A DNA stretch of 10,279 nt from Calditrichota bacterium (lineage in GTDB: Bacteria > Calditrichota > Calditrichia > Calditrichales > Calditrichaceae), in contig JAJRSN010000528.1 in NCBI GenBank assembly GCA_024278715.1, forward strand, positions 1 to 10,279. Reading direction: 5' to 3'. The first letter of the stretch is position 1, and every line of letters starts with the position of its first letter. This document shows, one piece after another, positions 1 through 7,597 of this stretch. The notes beneath the pieces were generated by a model, which was not told the origin of the DNA, made no database searches, and saw only the letters and a list, made by a program, of their open reading frames with translations. The position numbers were made by a program, and so were the translations under genes.

Positions 1-50
1 TCTGTGGTCCGTAATCAGATTAATCTGCGGTCTAATTTGCGGGGAATAAT

Positions 51-90
51 AACCGCAAAGACTCAAAGTAGTCACAAAGAACACAAAGAA
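51..90. repeat. CAAAG-periodic block (AACCGCAAAGACTCAAAG type)
   Basis: CAAAG occurs four times, at 56-60, 64-68, 75-79 and 84-88, with spacings of 8, 11 and 9 nt, each followed by A or T. It begins with AACCGCAAAGACTCAAAG at 51-68. It looks like a degenerate array of a CGCAAAGAC-type 9-mer. It separates the first TAATCTGCG cluster (1-42) from the 100-bp tandem unit that follows. No coding or RNA function can be assigned. Confidence 0.65.
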
Positions 91-290
91 AATTGAAATT
101 GAAAAAAATTTTCCTGATTTTAAGCACTAAAATTCAAAAAAGACCTCAATTCAATCTGCGACATCAGCGTAATCAGGTTAATCTGCGGTCAAAATTAAAA
201 TTGAAACAAATTCTACTTTTTAAGCACCAAAAATCAAAAACACCTCAACTTAATCAGCGCAATCTGCGTAATCTGTGTCCATCTGCGGTC
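89..290. repeat. Diverged tandem direct repeat, two units of about 100 bp
   Basis: Unit 1 (about 89-190) and unit 2 (about 191-290) share the same internal order. Each has an AAAATT/AAATTGAAA start (89-104 and 191-206), then TTTTAAGCAC at 118-127 and 218-227, AATCAAAAA-like sequence, ACCTCAA at 143-149 and 242-248, and finally a TAATCTGCG-type array ending in ATCTGCGGTC at 181-190 and 281-290. The AT-rich spacer is duplicated along with the array, so this is a real segmental duplication and not only simple-sequence drift. A few substitutions and 1-2 nt indels separate the copies. The 1-32 segment matches the 3' end of the unit and may be a remnant of a further copy. Confidence 0.75.
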
Positions 291-454
291 CGTTTTGAGT
301 TTGCCCGAAACTTAAAAAATTAAAATCGATAGTCTTTCCTTTGACATTGTAACCTTATTTTAATAATTTTAAATGTTTGGCAATTCTGTGGAACTCATAG
401 TTTCAAGGTTTAGTTGAATAATTGAAAATTTTATAATAATAGATACAAAGATTA
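291..454 (+). other. AT-rich leader region without a gene
   Basis: There is no credible ORF between the end of the repeats and the tamB-like start. The region is AT-rich and probably carries the operon promoter and 5' untranslated leader. I saw no convincing riboswitch, intrinsic terminator or strong hairpin. A weak inverted pair, TTTCAA (401-406) and TTGAAA (422-427), has a 15-nt loop and is not persuasive. An in-frame TAG at 440-442 bounds the downstream gene on its 5' side. Confidence 0.6.
341..371 (+). promoter_or_regulatory. Candidate promoter for the operon
   Basis: A perfect TTGACA (-35 type) lies at 341-346. A 17-nt spacer leads to TAATTT at 364-369, a weak -10. Read by the Bacteroidota rule instead, TTG at 341-343 is followed after 20 nt by TAATTTTA (364-371), one base off the TAnnTTTG -7 motif. 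Transcription would begin near 375-380 and leave a leader of about 75-80 nt before the first gene. An alternative TATAAT at 432-437 has no good -35 and would leave only a very short leader. Confidence 0.4.
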
Positions 455-3400
455 ATGAAAAAAATTATTTTAATCGTTTCCTTAATTATTTCACTGATTG
501 GGATTACAATTGTTGCTTTGCCTTCCATTCTGAGAATTACCGGGTTGGCTCAACCGATAAAGAGGTATCTTTTATCTTCTTTACTCGAGAAAAAATCCTA
601 TTCAATCAATCTTGACGATTTTAAGATCGGGCTCGGAAATATTGAGTTCAAGAATGTCGCCTTAAAATCAAACAATGAAAATTTTAGTTTGATGATAAAC
701 TCAATTCGTTTCCTTTACGATTTGCCCGATCTTCTAAGGCATCCTAAAGACCCCGTTGCCGCTCTGAAAACGATAACGCTCGTCAAGCCCTATTTGGTAA
801 TAAGGCAGGATAGTTCAGTCCGAGGCGAATCCAACGGTTCAAAATGGGAAACGGTTAAAACTTTTTTGCGGAAAATCAATCAAAAAAAATCGTTGAAACT
901 GTTTCGTATTGAGGACGCAACCATTATCTACCGGAAAAAAGACGGCGCGCGAATCGTGCTCGGCAACAAGTTGAACGGAGCTATCCGCAGCGACGACTTT
1001 GTCAACATAGAATTGGGATTGATCGGCGGAATGCTTTCCGACGCTTCCGATCAGGTGGAGCTTTCCGCGCGTGTAAATCTTAGCACAAATCGTTTAAGGC
1101 TGTTAGCGCGCATAAATGATTATCAGGTTAACGCATCGAACATAAAAGACTTTATTCCGTCTCTCGATTTTGGGGACGGCATCTTGAACGGCTGGTTATT
1201 GATGGAGAACGATTCGTTTTCGCTGAATAAACTAAGATGCAACGGCGAATTGAATTTTAAGAATTTCAAATTAAATTACAACCATCGCGAAATCCGCCAA
1301 ATTAACTTTAAAGCGGTAATCGCCGAAAACCGCTTAATTGTGGACAGCCTGTCCGCCAAAATTGCCGAATCCGATTTGTCCGGAAACGTTCTGATTCAGG
1401 ACATATTGCACCCCGAGGTTCAAGCCCGGATAAAAGTGGTAAACCTCTCTTTGAACGATTTGCACCTTTATAATTGGGCGGAGTGGCATCAAAAAATAAC
1501 TTTTAACGGCGAAATCAGTTTCCGTTTTGATCCGGCTGCAGGGAAAGCTCAAATTAAAATTGAACAGGGCGCTTTAAATTACGATAAAATCAAATACATT
1601 AAAGATTTTTCCGCAATCATAACCAAAACTCCCGACTCTGTCCGCATTACCAGTTTTAAGGCTGCAATAGGCAAAGATAACCGATTGAAAGGCGAAGCCC
1701 TTTACCTGCCCCAAAAATCACTACTGACCATTTCATTAGCCGGAAAGCATCAGACCGGGCGGCATCTCATTTTCGATAAATTATCACGAAAAACGCACGA
1801 ATTAAAAATAAATTTTGACTATCATACCAATTCGGGAAATATTCGCGGCAAGTGGGCTTATTCTTTAAAAGACACGGCGACTACGCTGATGGCAATGACA
1901 GGTCAGATTCAGGGAAACCGCAAATTTTTGAATATTGATGTGCAAAACTCCACAATTCCCGAATTCTCCGCCCGATTACGCTTAGCTAATTATTTGAAAC
2001 GTCTTGAAATCGAAGAAGGGGTCATTCAAAATTTTCCCTTTAGCCGCTTTACCAGTGCGCCTCTGTTGCAAAGCGTGCTGGCTCGTACCATCAATGACTT
2101 CAGATTAACGGGTCCTTTAAATCAATTAAACGCCCATATTTTGTTAACGGACAGAGAAAACCGCAAAAATCAAATCGAAATTGTGGCTCTGTTGAATAAT
2201 TTAACGGGAAAAGATCGATCCCTTAACGGACTAGTTCGGCTAAAAAATATCTCCGGAAACGCAAATATAAAATTTTCCGCTAATTATTTAAAAGGACAGT
2301 TTAATTTTGGAAGACAGATTAAAGGCGATATCAACATCGATTTTAAAAAGGAAGAATATCTGAAAGGCGATATCTATTTTAATCAGTTCAATGTTGTTCA
2401 GGCTCTGAGCGATTCCACGGTTAAGGACAATTTTCGTTTTTTGGGAAGTATCGACGGACATTTAACTGTTAGCGGCGATATCCAAAATCCCTTGGTTCAA
2501 GCCGAACTTTCCGGAGACCGATTCGTCTTTCATGACATAGGATATTACCAGGCGGGTTTAAAACTTAAAGCCAATAAAGATTCAATCGACATCGATTCTC
2601 TTTATGTCGCTATTAACAATCTTCCCATTGTTCAGGGGAAAAGTAAAATCGATCTTGATAAAAACACGGTCAAGGGTTTCTTCTCAGGAAAAGAAGTCGA
2701 TATTGAGCAACTGATGACCACATTTGCGCCTGAAAAAGTTCTCTTTACCGGTGTGGCTGATTATGGTCTTCGGGTTTCCGGCACGTTAAAACAGCCTAAT
2801 TTCAATCTTGATTTAAATGTGGAAGACGGAATTCTGGACAGGGTCGAATTCGATCGATTATCGTTAAAACTTCGGAATTCTTACAAAAACGGGAGTTCGT
2901 TTTATAAACTTGAAGATCAGGTGTTTAAATTTGATAAATTACTGATCGTTAAAAAAGATCAATTTGAGCTGTCGGGGCAGGGCGAAATTCCTTTTAATCC
3001 CACCGGCAATATTGACTTTTATTTGATCTTTAAGGGCGATCTGTTCAGCCTGATTCCTCTGTATCAACCGTTTTTTGAAAAGGGCGTTTCCGATGTCGAT
3101 GTCCACCTGGCGATCGGCGGCAGCCCCGAAAGTATTCGTTTAAGCAGCGGTTATCTTTTAATTAACAGCGGCGAATTGTGGTTAAAAAAGGTAGCGCGCC
3201 ACATTAAAAACATAAGCGGCGTAATAGAAAAGAAAAACGATTCGAATCAGGTAAATTTTATCAATGTAACGGGCGAAAGCGGAGGAGAAGCGCTAACAAT
3301 TAACACCGTGCGCGGTGTAAAACTGCCCGACGGCAAAGAGATGCTTCCGTGGTATTTTAAGGGAATTGATCTGGACTTTGGCGTTCTAAAGCTCGAAACG

Positions 3401-4609
3401 TCGGGAGACGGAATACGTTTAAATATTCCCGGTTTAATGTTGGAAGGCGAAAAGGGCAGAATGTATCTCAGCGGGATGACCGAAAACGATGCTTTCTATT
3501 TCGCCGGTCCCGTTAAACATCCTGTGGCAAGAGGAACGGTTACCCTGTACGACACACGATTAACATTTCCTTTTATTACTACAAGCAAAGAACCCGCGAG
3601 AAAACCTTCGGTAGTGGTAAATTTCCTTAAAAATATCAATTGGGACGTTCATGTGGTTTCCGGCAAAGACGTGGTTTATTTCAAAGAAATTCCGGCTTAT
3701 ATCGATAATGTTAACACGGAACTGTACATAGACGAATCGAGCAAGGGACTGTATTTTAAGGGAATTTTAAATAAAGGAACGTTCAAACCGACAGGACAAT
3801 TGAGTTCGTCCCGCGGACGCCTTGAATATCTCGATCAAACCTTTCGCGTGGATTATTTTCAGGCTGAATTTACCGAGTCCAGTCCGTATCCCGTCATATC
3901 CGGTCAGGCGTGGACTACCATTCGCGATAGTATCGGCGCTGTTCCGAAAACCATTTATCTCAAACTTTACGCTATCGACGAAGAAACCCAGCAGGAAAAA
4001 CAGCAGGGAAGCTGGGAAAATTTTAAGTTTAAGCTTGTTTCCGCAGATCCGCAAATCGGCGAAAGTCAGGAGCAGGTTTTGGCTTATCTGGGGTTCTCGG
4101 TGGGGAACATTCGCGAAAAGGTTACCAGCGTAGGAGGAGCGGTTACCGAAAAATATATCTTCCGACCTATTTTCAGACCAATCGAACGCGCTCTGGAACG
4201 AAGCCTTGGCATGGACCTTGTCCGGATTAATTCCAACATCGCCAAAAATCTGTTTTATACCAGCATAGGATTCGGGCAAAATCGTTACGATAAAAATCAA
4301 CCTCTGGTCAACCCTTTTGACTCTCCGACGCCCTATCTTTTTCTGATGCAAAGCTCCGAATTAACAGTGGGAAAATATATCACGCAAAACTTATTTTTAA
4401 CCTATACCGGTCAGTTGGTATCGGTTTATGATCAAACAAAACCTTCTTTTGATATCAATCATTCTTTCGGAATTGAGTATAGATTTTTGAGAAACATTTT
4501 ACTGGAAATTGAGTATGACCGTGAATTGATGGGATATTACAAAATCCTGAATCAAAGGCAGTACTTGGAAGATGTTAAAATCAGATTACGGCATTCATTC
4601 ACATTTTAA
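455..4609 (+). CDS. tamB: TamB-like (DUF490) inner-membrane-anchored periplasmic translocation/assembly protein
   Basis: The protein has 1384 residues, in the size range of TamB (about 1260 in E. coli). Residues 6-28 are a hydrophobic signal anchor after MKK, placing the rest in the periplasm. Residues about 30-130 resemble AsmA/TamB N-termini, and the long middle is repetitive, beta-rich and low in cysteine, as expected for the lipid-binding beta-taco fold. The C-terminal part (from about 1000, clearest after 1138) matches the TamB C-terminal domain, with landmarks ADPQIGESQEQVLAYLGF and ELTVGKYITQNLFLTYTGQL. It ends in HSFTF with a terminal phenylalanine. TamB proteins pair with TamA or BamA in assembling some outer-membrane proteins, and the family is also linked to phospholipid transport to the outer membrane. 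The ATG follows an in-frame TAG at 440-442. No Shine-Dalgarno is visible before it, unlike bamA, ompH and lpxA here. bamA starts 13 nt downstream, suggesting cotranscription. The function comes from family resemblance; the substrate is unknown. Confidence 0.88.
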   Translation: MKKIILIVSLIISLIGITIVALPSILRITGLAQPIKRYLLSSLLEKKSYSINLDDFKIGLGNIEFKNVALKSNNENFSLMINSIRFLYDLPDLLRHPKDPVAALKTITLVKPYLVIRQDSSVRGESNGSKWETVKTFLRKINQKKSLKLFRIEDATIIYRKKDGARIVLGNKLNGAIRSDDFVNIELGLIGGMLSDASDQVELSARVNLSTNRLRLLARINDYQVNASNIKDFIPSLDFGDGILNGWLLMENDSFSLNKLRCNGELNFKNFKLNYNHREIRQINFKAVIAENRLIVDSLSAKIAESDLSGNVLIQDILHPEVQARIKVVNLSLNDLHLYNWAEWHQKITFNGEISFRFDPAAGKAQIKIEQGALNYDKIKYIKDFSAIITKTPDSVRITSFKAAIGKDNRLKGEALYLPQKSLLTISLAGKHQTGRHLIFDKLSRKTHELKINFDYHTNSGNIRGKWAYSLKDTATTLMAMTGQIQGNRKFLNIDVQNSTIPEFSARLRLANYLKRLEIEEGVIQNFPFSRFTSAPLLQSVLARTINDFRLTGPLNQLNAHILLTDRENRKNQIEIVALLNNLTGKDRSLNGLVRLKNISGNANIKFSANYLKGQFNFGRQIKGDINIDFKKEEYLKGDIYFNQFNVVQALSDSTVKDNFRFLGSIDGHLTVSGDIQNPLVQAELSGDRFVFHDIGYYQAGLKLKANKDSIDIDSLYVAINNLPIVQGKSKIDLDKNTVKGFFSGKEVDIEQLMTTFAPEKVLFTGVADYGLRVSGTLKQPNFNLDLNVEDGILDRVEFDRLSLKLRNSYKNGSSFYKLEDQVFKFDKLLIVKKDQFELSGQGEIPFNPTGNIDFYLIFKGDLFSLIPLYQPFFEKGVSDVDVHLAIGGSPESIRLSSGYLLINSGELWLKKVARHIKNISGVIEKKNDSNQVNFINVTGESGGEALTINTVRGVKLPDGKEMLPWYFKGIDLDFGVLKLETSGDGIRLNIPGLMLEGEKGRMYLSGMTENDAFYFAGPVKHPVARGTVTLYDTRLTFPFITTSKEPARKPSVVVNFLKNINWDVHVVSGKDVVYFKEIPAYIDNVNTELYIDESSKGLYFKGILNKGTFKPTGQLSSSRGRLEYLDQTFRVDYFQAEFTESSPYPVISGQAWTTIRDSIGAVPKTIYLKLYAIDEETQQEKQQGSWENFKFKLVSADPQIGESQEQVLAYLGFSVGNIREKVTSVGGAVTEKYIFRPIFRPIERALERSLGMDLVRINSNIAKNLFYTSIGFGQNRYDKNQPLVNPFDSPTPYLFLMQSSELTVGKYITQNLFLTYTGQLVSVYDQTKPSFDINHSFGIEYRFLRNILLEIEYDRELMGYYKILNQRQYLEDVKIRLRHSFTF

Positions 4610-4612
4610 AAT

Positions 4613-4618
4613 GGAGGT
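4613..4618 (+). promoter_or_regulatory. Shine-Dalgarno GGAGGT deciding the bamA start
   Basis: GGAGG (4613-4617) ends 5 nt before a GTG at 4623, good spacing for initiation there. The upstream in-frame ATG at 4611 overlaps the Shine-Dalgarno itself, and the ATG at 4572 lies inside the tamB-like gene. Neither would use this site. Confidence 0.8.
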
Positions 4619-4622
4619 AATT

Positions 4623-6950
4623 GTGCGGAGAACCATTGGTTTGCTGCTGTTATTATTGATTTCTGCAACGTTTTTATTCGGGCAAGGAAAGAAAGTTAAA
4701 ATCAACACCATTGAAATCGAGGGAAATGAAACCGCTGACCCCAGCATGATACGTCTTAATTCGGGACTACGAGCAGGACAGGAAATTACCGGCGAAGACC
4801 TGCAAAAAGCCGTTAAAAATCTTTGGGCATTAAATGTATTTTCGGATGTTAAAATCTTTGTAAAAGATCAAAGCATTAAGGGACTAGATCTGATAATTCG
4901 CGTCAAAGAATATCCCCGATTAAAAAACATTGTCATAAAAGGAAATGATGCCCTGTCTAAAAAAGATATTAAAGAAGAATTAAACACCTACCGCAGCATG
5001 GTGGTTTCGGATTATAAAGTTTTTAACATGAGGGAGCGTCTGCTTAAAAAATACAAAGAAGAAGGATATTTACTCGCGCAGGTCGAAATCGATACCGCCT
5101 TTGCGGGGAAAAATTACGTGGATTTAATCGTTAACGTGAATGAAGGAAAAGAAGTTCAGGTAAAGAAGATACGTTTTCACGGCAACAAACATTTTGACGA
5201 CGGCGATCTGAAAGGCGCAATGAAAGATATCAAAGAAGACCGTTGGTGGAGAAGCGCTGATTTTGATCCGGACAAATACGAAGCCGATAAAAAGAAGATT
5301 ATCAATTTTTACAAGGAACACGGATTTCGCGACGCGGAAATCGTGAAAGACTCGATCTCTTACAGCGAAGATAAATCCGATTTGTTTATCGATATCTGGG
5401 TGCGCGAAGGCAATAAATATTATTTCGGCGATATTTCCTTCGAAGGCAACACCGTCTTTTCGGAAGAGATGTTACGGGCGGCGCTCGATATTGAAAAAGG
5501 CGACATTTACGACCAGAAAAAATACGATGAAGGCGTCCGCGACCGCTTACAAAAACTGTATTACAATCAAGGCTATCTGTTCGCCAATGTCCAGCCGCGC
5601 GAAATTCCCGTGGCTAAAGATACTCTGGACATTCACTTTAAAATAATCGAAGGAAATGTAGTACGGATTAAAGAGATCATTATTAAAGGCAATACAAAAA
5701 CAAACGAAAAAGTTATTCGTCGGGAATTTAAACTCCATCCCGGAGATATTTTTAACAGCAGCAAATTGGAACGGTCAATACGTGATCTTACCATTTTAAA
5801 TTACTTTGCCTACGCCAAGCCGGATGTGCGCCTTATCCCCAATGATGACCGCTATGTGAACCTGTTACTGGACGTCAAAGAAAAATCGACCGATATGGCA
5901 AATATGTCGGCGGGCTACAGCCAAAGAGACGGATTAATAGGCAGCATCGGTCTGACATTTAACAATTTTTCTCTGGCGCATCCCTTTTCCGGAGGCGACG
6001 GTCAGCGTCTTGTCTTTGACTGGCAGTTCGGAAGCATCTATCGTTCGATATCGTTGAGCTTTACCGAACCGTGGATGTTTAATACGCCCACTTTAGGCGG
6101 CTTTTCGATTTTTGATACCCGCCGCGGCGGCGGTTATTACCCGTGGGATCAGAATGATCGCGGAGGGTCCGTTCGGATAGGGCGACGGTTCTACTGGCCC
6201 GATAATTATTTCCGCGGCGACTGGATCATTCGTTTTGCGCAATCACAAATTTCTAATATCAGAGACCCTGAACTGGCGCAAAGTTACAGCACATATTTTG
6301 GCACCTACGGTAAGACTAAACAAATCAGTATTACACAAATTATTACCCGCGACAGCCGCGACAATCCCGAATTTCCCACCCGCGGATCGGTGCACTCGCT
6401 GACCACAGAGTTGTCCGGCGGAATTTTGGGCGGCGATCAGGACTTTTTTAAGACATCTTTTTTAGCGGAATGGTATCTTCCCATGCCTTTGGGACTTGTT
6501 TTGTACAGTCACAATAAATACGCCACGCTTATACCGCTCTATAAAAAGACCCGAATTTTATATGGAGAATATTTTTACCTTGGCGGTAGCGGGCTTGGAT
6601 TTTCGGAGCAGTTGCGCGGATATGACGACGGTCAGGTAGGACCATTAACATCGGCAGGCAGCCCTCTGGGAGGTAAAGCGATGGTTCGCAATACGTTGGA
6701 ATTGCGCTTCCCGATTTCTCCGAATCCCACGATATTCGGTCTGTTTTTTGCCGAAGCCGGAAACGCCTGGCGGGATATAAGCGAAGTAAATCCGTTTACC
6801 CTAAGACGTTCGGTCGGTTTTGGCGTGCGCTTGTTTATGCCCATGATCGGGATAATCGGAATTGATTTTGGTTACGGGTTCGATTATTACAATGAATACG
6901 GTCAGCGCAAAGGCAAATGGAAGGTGCATTTCCAGTTCGGTCGATTCTAA
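4623..6950 (+). CDS. bamA: BamA (Omp85) outer-membrane protein assembly factor
   Basis: From the GTG at 4623 the product is 775 residues, normal for BamA (about 800). It begins with a signal peptide: RR, then a leucine-rich core to about residue 20, with probable cleavage near FLFGQ. Five POTRA domains follow, starting about residues 23, 99, 178, 266 and 346; each opens with a hydrophobic strand and a G-N pair (IEGNE, IKGND, FHGNK, FEGNT, IKGNT). The Omp85 barrel runs from about 424 to the end. It contains FTEPWMF and LRGYDD (residues 664-669), the loop-6 VRGF/Y-type motif essential in the family. The C-terminus, KVHFQFGRF, is a good beta-signal with a terminal phenylalanine. BamA inserts and folds beta-barrel proteins in the outer membrane. 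Its position right after a tamB-like gene, with no tamA in view, fits a BamA-TamB partnership. A longer reading from ATG 4572 would overlap the previous gene and put extra charged residues before the signal peptide. Confidence 0.96.
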   Translation: MRRTIGLLLLLLISATFLFGQGKKVKINTIEIEGNETADPSMIRLNSGLRAGQEITGEDLQKAVKNLWALNVFSDVKIFVKDQSIKGLDLIIRVKEYPRLKNIVIKGNDALSKKDIKEELNTYRSMVVSDYKVFNMRERLLKKYKEEGYLLAQVEIDTAFAGKNYVDLIVNVNEGKEVQVKKIRFHGNKHFDDGDLKGAMKDIKEDRWWRSADFDPDKYEADKKKIINFYKEHGFRDAEIVKDSISYSEDKSDLFIDIWVREGNKYYFGDISFEGNTVFSEEMLRAALDIEKGDIYDQKKYDEGVRDRLQKLYYNQGYLFANVQPREIPVAKDTLDIHFKIIEGNVVRIKEIIIKGNTKTNEKVIRREFKLHPGDIFNSSKLERSIRDLTILNYFAYAKPDVRLIPNDDRYVNLLLDVKEKSTDMANMSAGYSQRDGLIGSIGLTFNNFSLAHPFSGGDGQRLVFDWQFGSIYRSISLSFTEPWMFNTPTLGGFSIFDTRRGGGYYPWDQNDRGGSVRIGRRFYWPDNYFRGDWIIRFAQSQISNIRDPELAQSYSTYFGTYGKTKQISITQIITRDSRDNPEFPTRGSVHSLTTELSGGILGGDQDFFKTSFLAEWYLPMPLGLVLYSHNKYATLIPLYKKTRILYGEYFYLGGSGLGFSEQLRGYDDGQVGPLTSAGSPLGGKAMVRNTLELRFPISPNPTIFGLFFAEAGNAWRDISEVNPFTLRRSVGFGVRLFMPMIGIIGIDFGYGFDYYNEYGQRKGKWKVHFQFGRF

Positions 6951-7039
6951 GTTTCAATTTGGAGTATTATTATATTTTTCATATATTGAATGATTTATTA
7001 AATAATTTTAGAATGAGTAAAAAATATTAGGAGGTAGAT
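6951..7039 (+). promoter_or_regulatory. AT-rich gap with a possible internal promoter before ompH
   Basis: This is the only sizeable gap within the cluster (89 nt) and it is much more AT-rich than the flanking genes. TTGGAG (6959-6964) and TATATT (6982-6987) are separated by 17 nt; TATATT matches the -10 consensus at 5 of 6 positions, while the -35 keeps only TTG. A second TATATT at 6971-6976 lacks a -35 partner. No terminator-like hairpin with a T-run is visible. A promoter here would uncouple ompH and the lipid A genes from tamB-bamA. AT-rich DNA gives such matches by chance, so confidence is low. Confidence 0.3.
7029..7035 (+). promoter_or_regulatory. Shine-Dalgarno AGGAGGT for ompH
   Basis: A full AGGAGGT lies 4 nt before GTG 7040 (5 nt from the end of AGGAGG). 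It supports GTG initiation: the overlapping ATG at 7038 is followed at once by TGA and cannot be the start. Confidence 0.85.
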
Positions 7040-7585
7040 GTGAGAGCTTATGTGTCATTCCTGACAATTTTAATGGTTGGTCTATTTATTTTACCGGTCA
7101 AAGCTCAAAAATTCGCTTATGTTGAGTCACAGAGAATTTTAAATGAATATCAAGAGTATGTTGACGTACAAAAACAATTGCAAGAATTGCGCAATAAATA
7201 TGACGCCGAATATCAGCAAATGGTAAAAGATTACAACGCATTGTTGGAAGAAATTGATTCTCAAAGCCTGCTACTGAGTCCGGAAAAAAAGCAGCAGAAA
7301 ATGCAGGCGGCTCAGGATAAAGCGCTTGAAATTGAACGCTACAAATACGAAAAATTGGGCCCTGAAGGCGAATTCTACAAAAAGAGTATGGAATTGACCA
7401 AACCGATCATCGATAAAATCAATAAGTTAATCGCCAAAATCGGCGAAGAAGAGGGATACGATTTTATTTTCGATGCTTCTTCCGGCGCGCTGGTTCACGC
7501 CCTTCCCAAATACGATATTACCGATCAGGTTCTTGAAGAATTGAATAAAGGCGTCAGCACTACTAAGGGTAAAAGCAAAAAATAG
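7040..7585 (+). CDS. OmpH/Skp-family periplasmic chaperone
   Basis: The 181-residue product starts at GTG and has a clear signal peptide: basic R2, hydrophobic core to about residue 19, then VKA-Q with cleavage after about residue 22. The mature protein opens with KFAYVESQRILNEYQEY, close to the OmpH/Skp N-terminal pattern. A long charged, glutamine-rich helical stretch follows (about residues 35-120), expected to form the coiled-coil arms of a Skp-like trimer. The C-terminal part, EEGYDFIFDASSGALVHA, matches the conserved body strand region of the family. The lysine-rich tail is ordinary. Skp binds unfolded outer-membrane proteins in the periplasm and delivers them to BamA, which fits its place between bamA and lpxD. 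lpxD begins within about 12 nt. The family call is secure; actual chaperone function is inferred from it. Confidence 0.92.
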   Translation: MRAYVSFLTILMVGLFILPVKAQKFAYVESQRILNEYQEYVDVQKQLQELRNKYDAEYQQMVKDYNALLEEIDSQSLLLSPEKKQQKMQAAQDKALEIERYKYEKLGPEGEFYKKSMELTKPIIDKINKLIAKIGEEEGYDFIFDASSGALVHALPKYDITDQVLEELNKGVSTTKGKSKK

Positions 7586-7597
7586 TTCGGGATGTTC

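Larger units (their letters stand above)
1..290. repeat. Non-coding block of degenerate short-period repeats
   Basis: This stretch upstream of the operon carries many variants of a roughly 9-nt word, TAATCTGCG, often ending in a GGTC or GTCC tail. Copies are seen near 1-9 (TCTGTGGTC), 21-32, 34-42 (AATTTGCGG), 152-160, 162-169, 179-190, 251-259, 260-268, 269-280 and 281-291. The 20-mer AATCAGATTAATCTGCGGTC at 13-32 recurs at 171-190 with one mismatch (G for A). A different CAAAG-periodic block lies at 51-90, and AT-rich spacers lie between the arrays. No convincing gene is present: the only sizeable open frame here is a lysine-, asparagine- and glutamine-rich translation of the repeats. I have the impression that similar sequences recur between genes in many environmental genomes, but I cannot confirm that here. 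Function unknown. Confidence 0.8.

Noticed and set aside
1..290. CRISPR array
   Set aside because: The repeats are degenerate 9-mers and a diverged tandem unit of about 100 bp. There are no identical 24-37-nt repeats with unique equal-length spacers, and no cas gene is present.
93..323. 76-codon TTG-initiated open frame across the repeats
   Set aside because: It has no Shine-Dalgarno. Its composition (K, N, Q, R, L) is a direct translation of the degenerate repeats, and it resembles no family.
401..427. Hairpin TTTCAA...TTGAAA in the leader
   Set aside because: A six-base, AU-rich stem with a 15-nt loop is too weak to call a regulatory structure or terminator.
432..437. TATAAT as the main -10 box of the operon
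   Set aside because: A perfect hexamer, but the only thing 17 nt upstream is a poor -35 (TTTAGT, 409-414), and the leader would be only about 10 nt. It may be chance in AT-rich DNA.
3767..4351. 194-codon minus-strand open frame inside the tamB-like gene
   Set aside because: It lies wholly antisense to a well-supported conserved C-terminal domain, has no recognisable domain, and is the shadow of another frame.
4572..4622. N-terminal extension of BamA from ATG 4572 or ATG 4611
   Set aside because: The Shine-Dalgarno at 4613-4617 points to GTG 4623. The 4572 start lies in tamB coding sequence and would put charged residues before the signal peptide.
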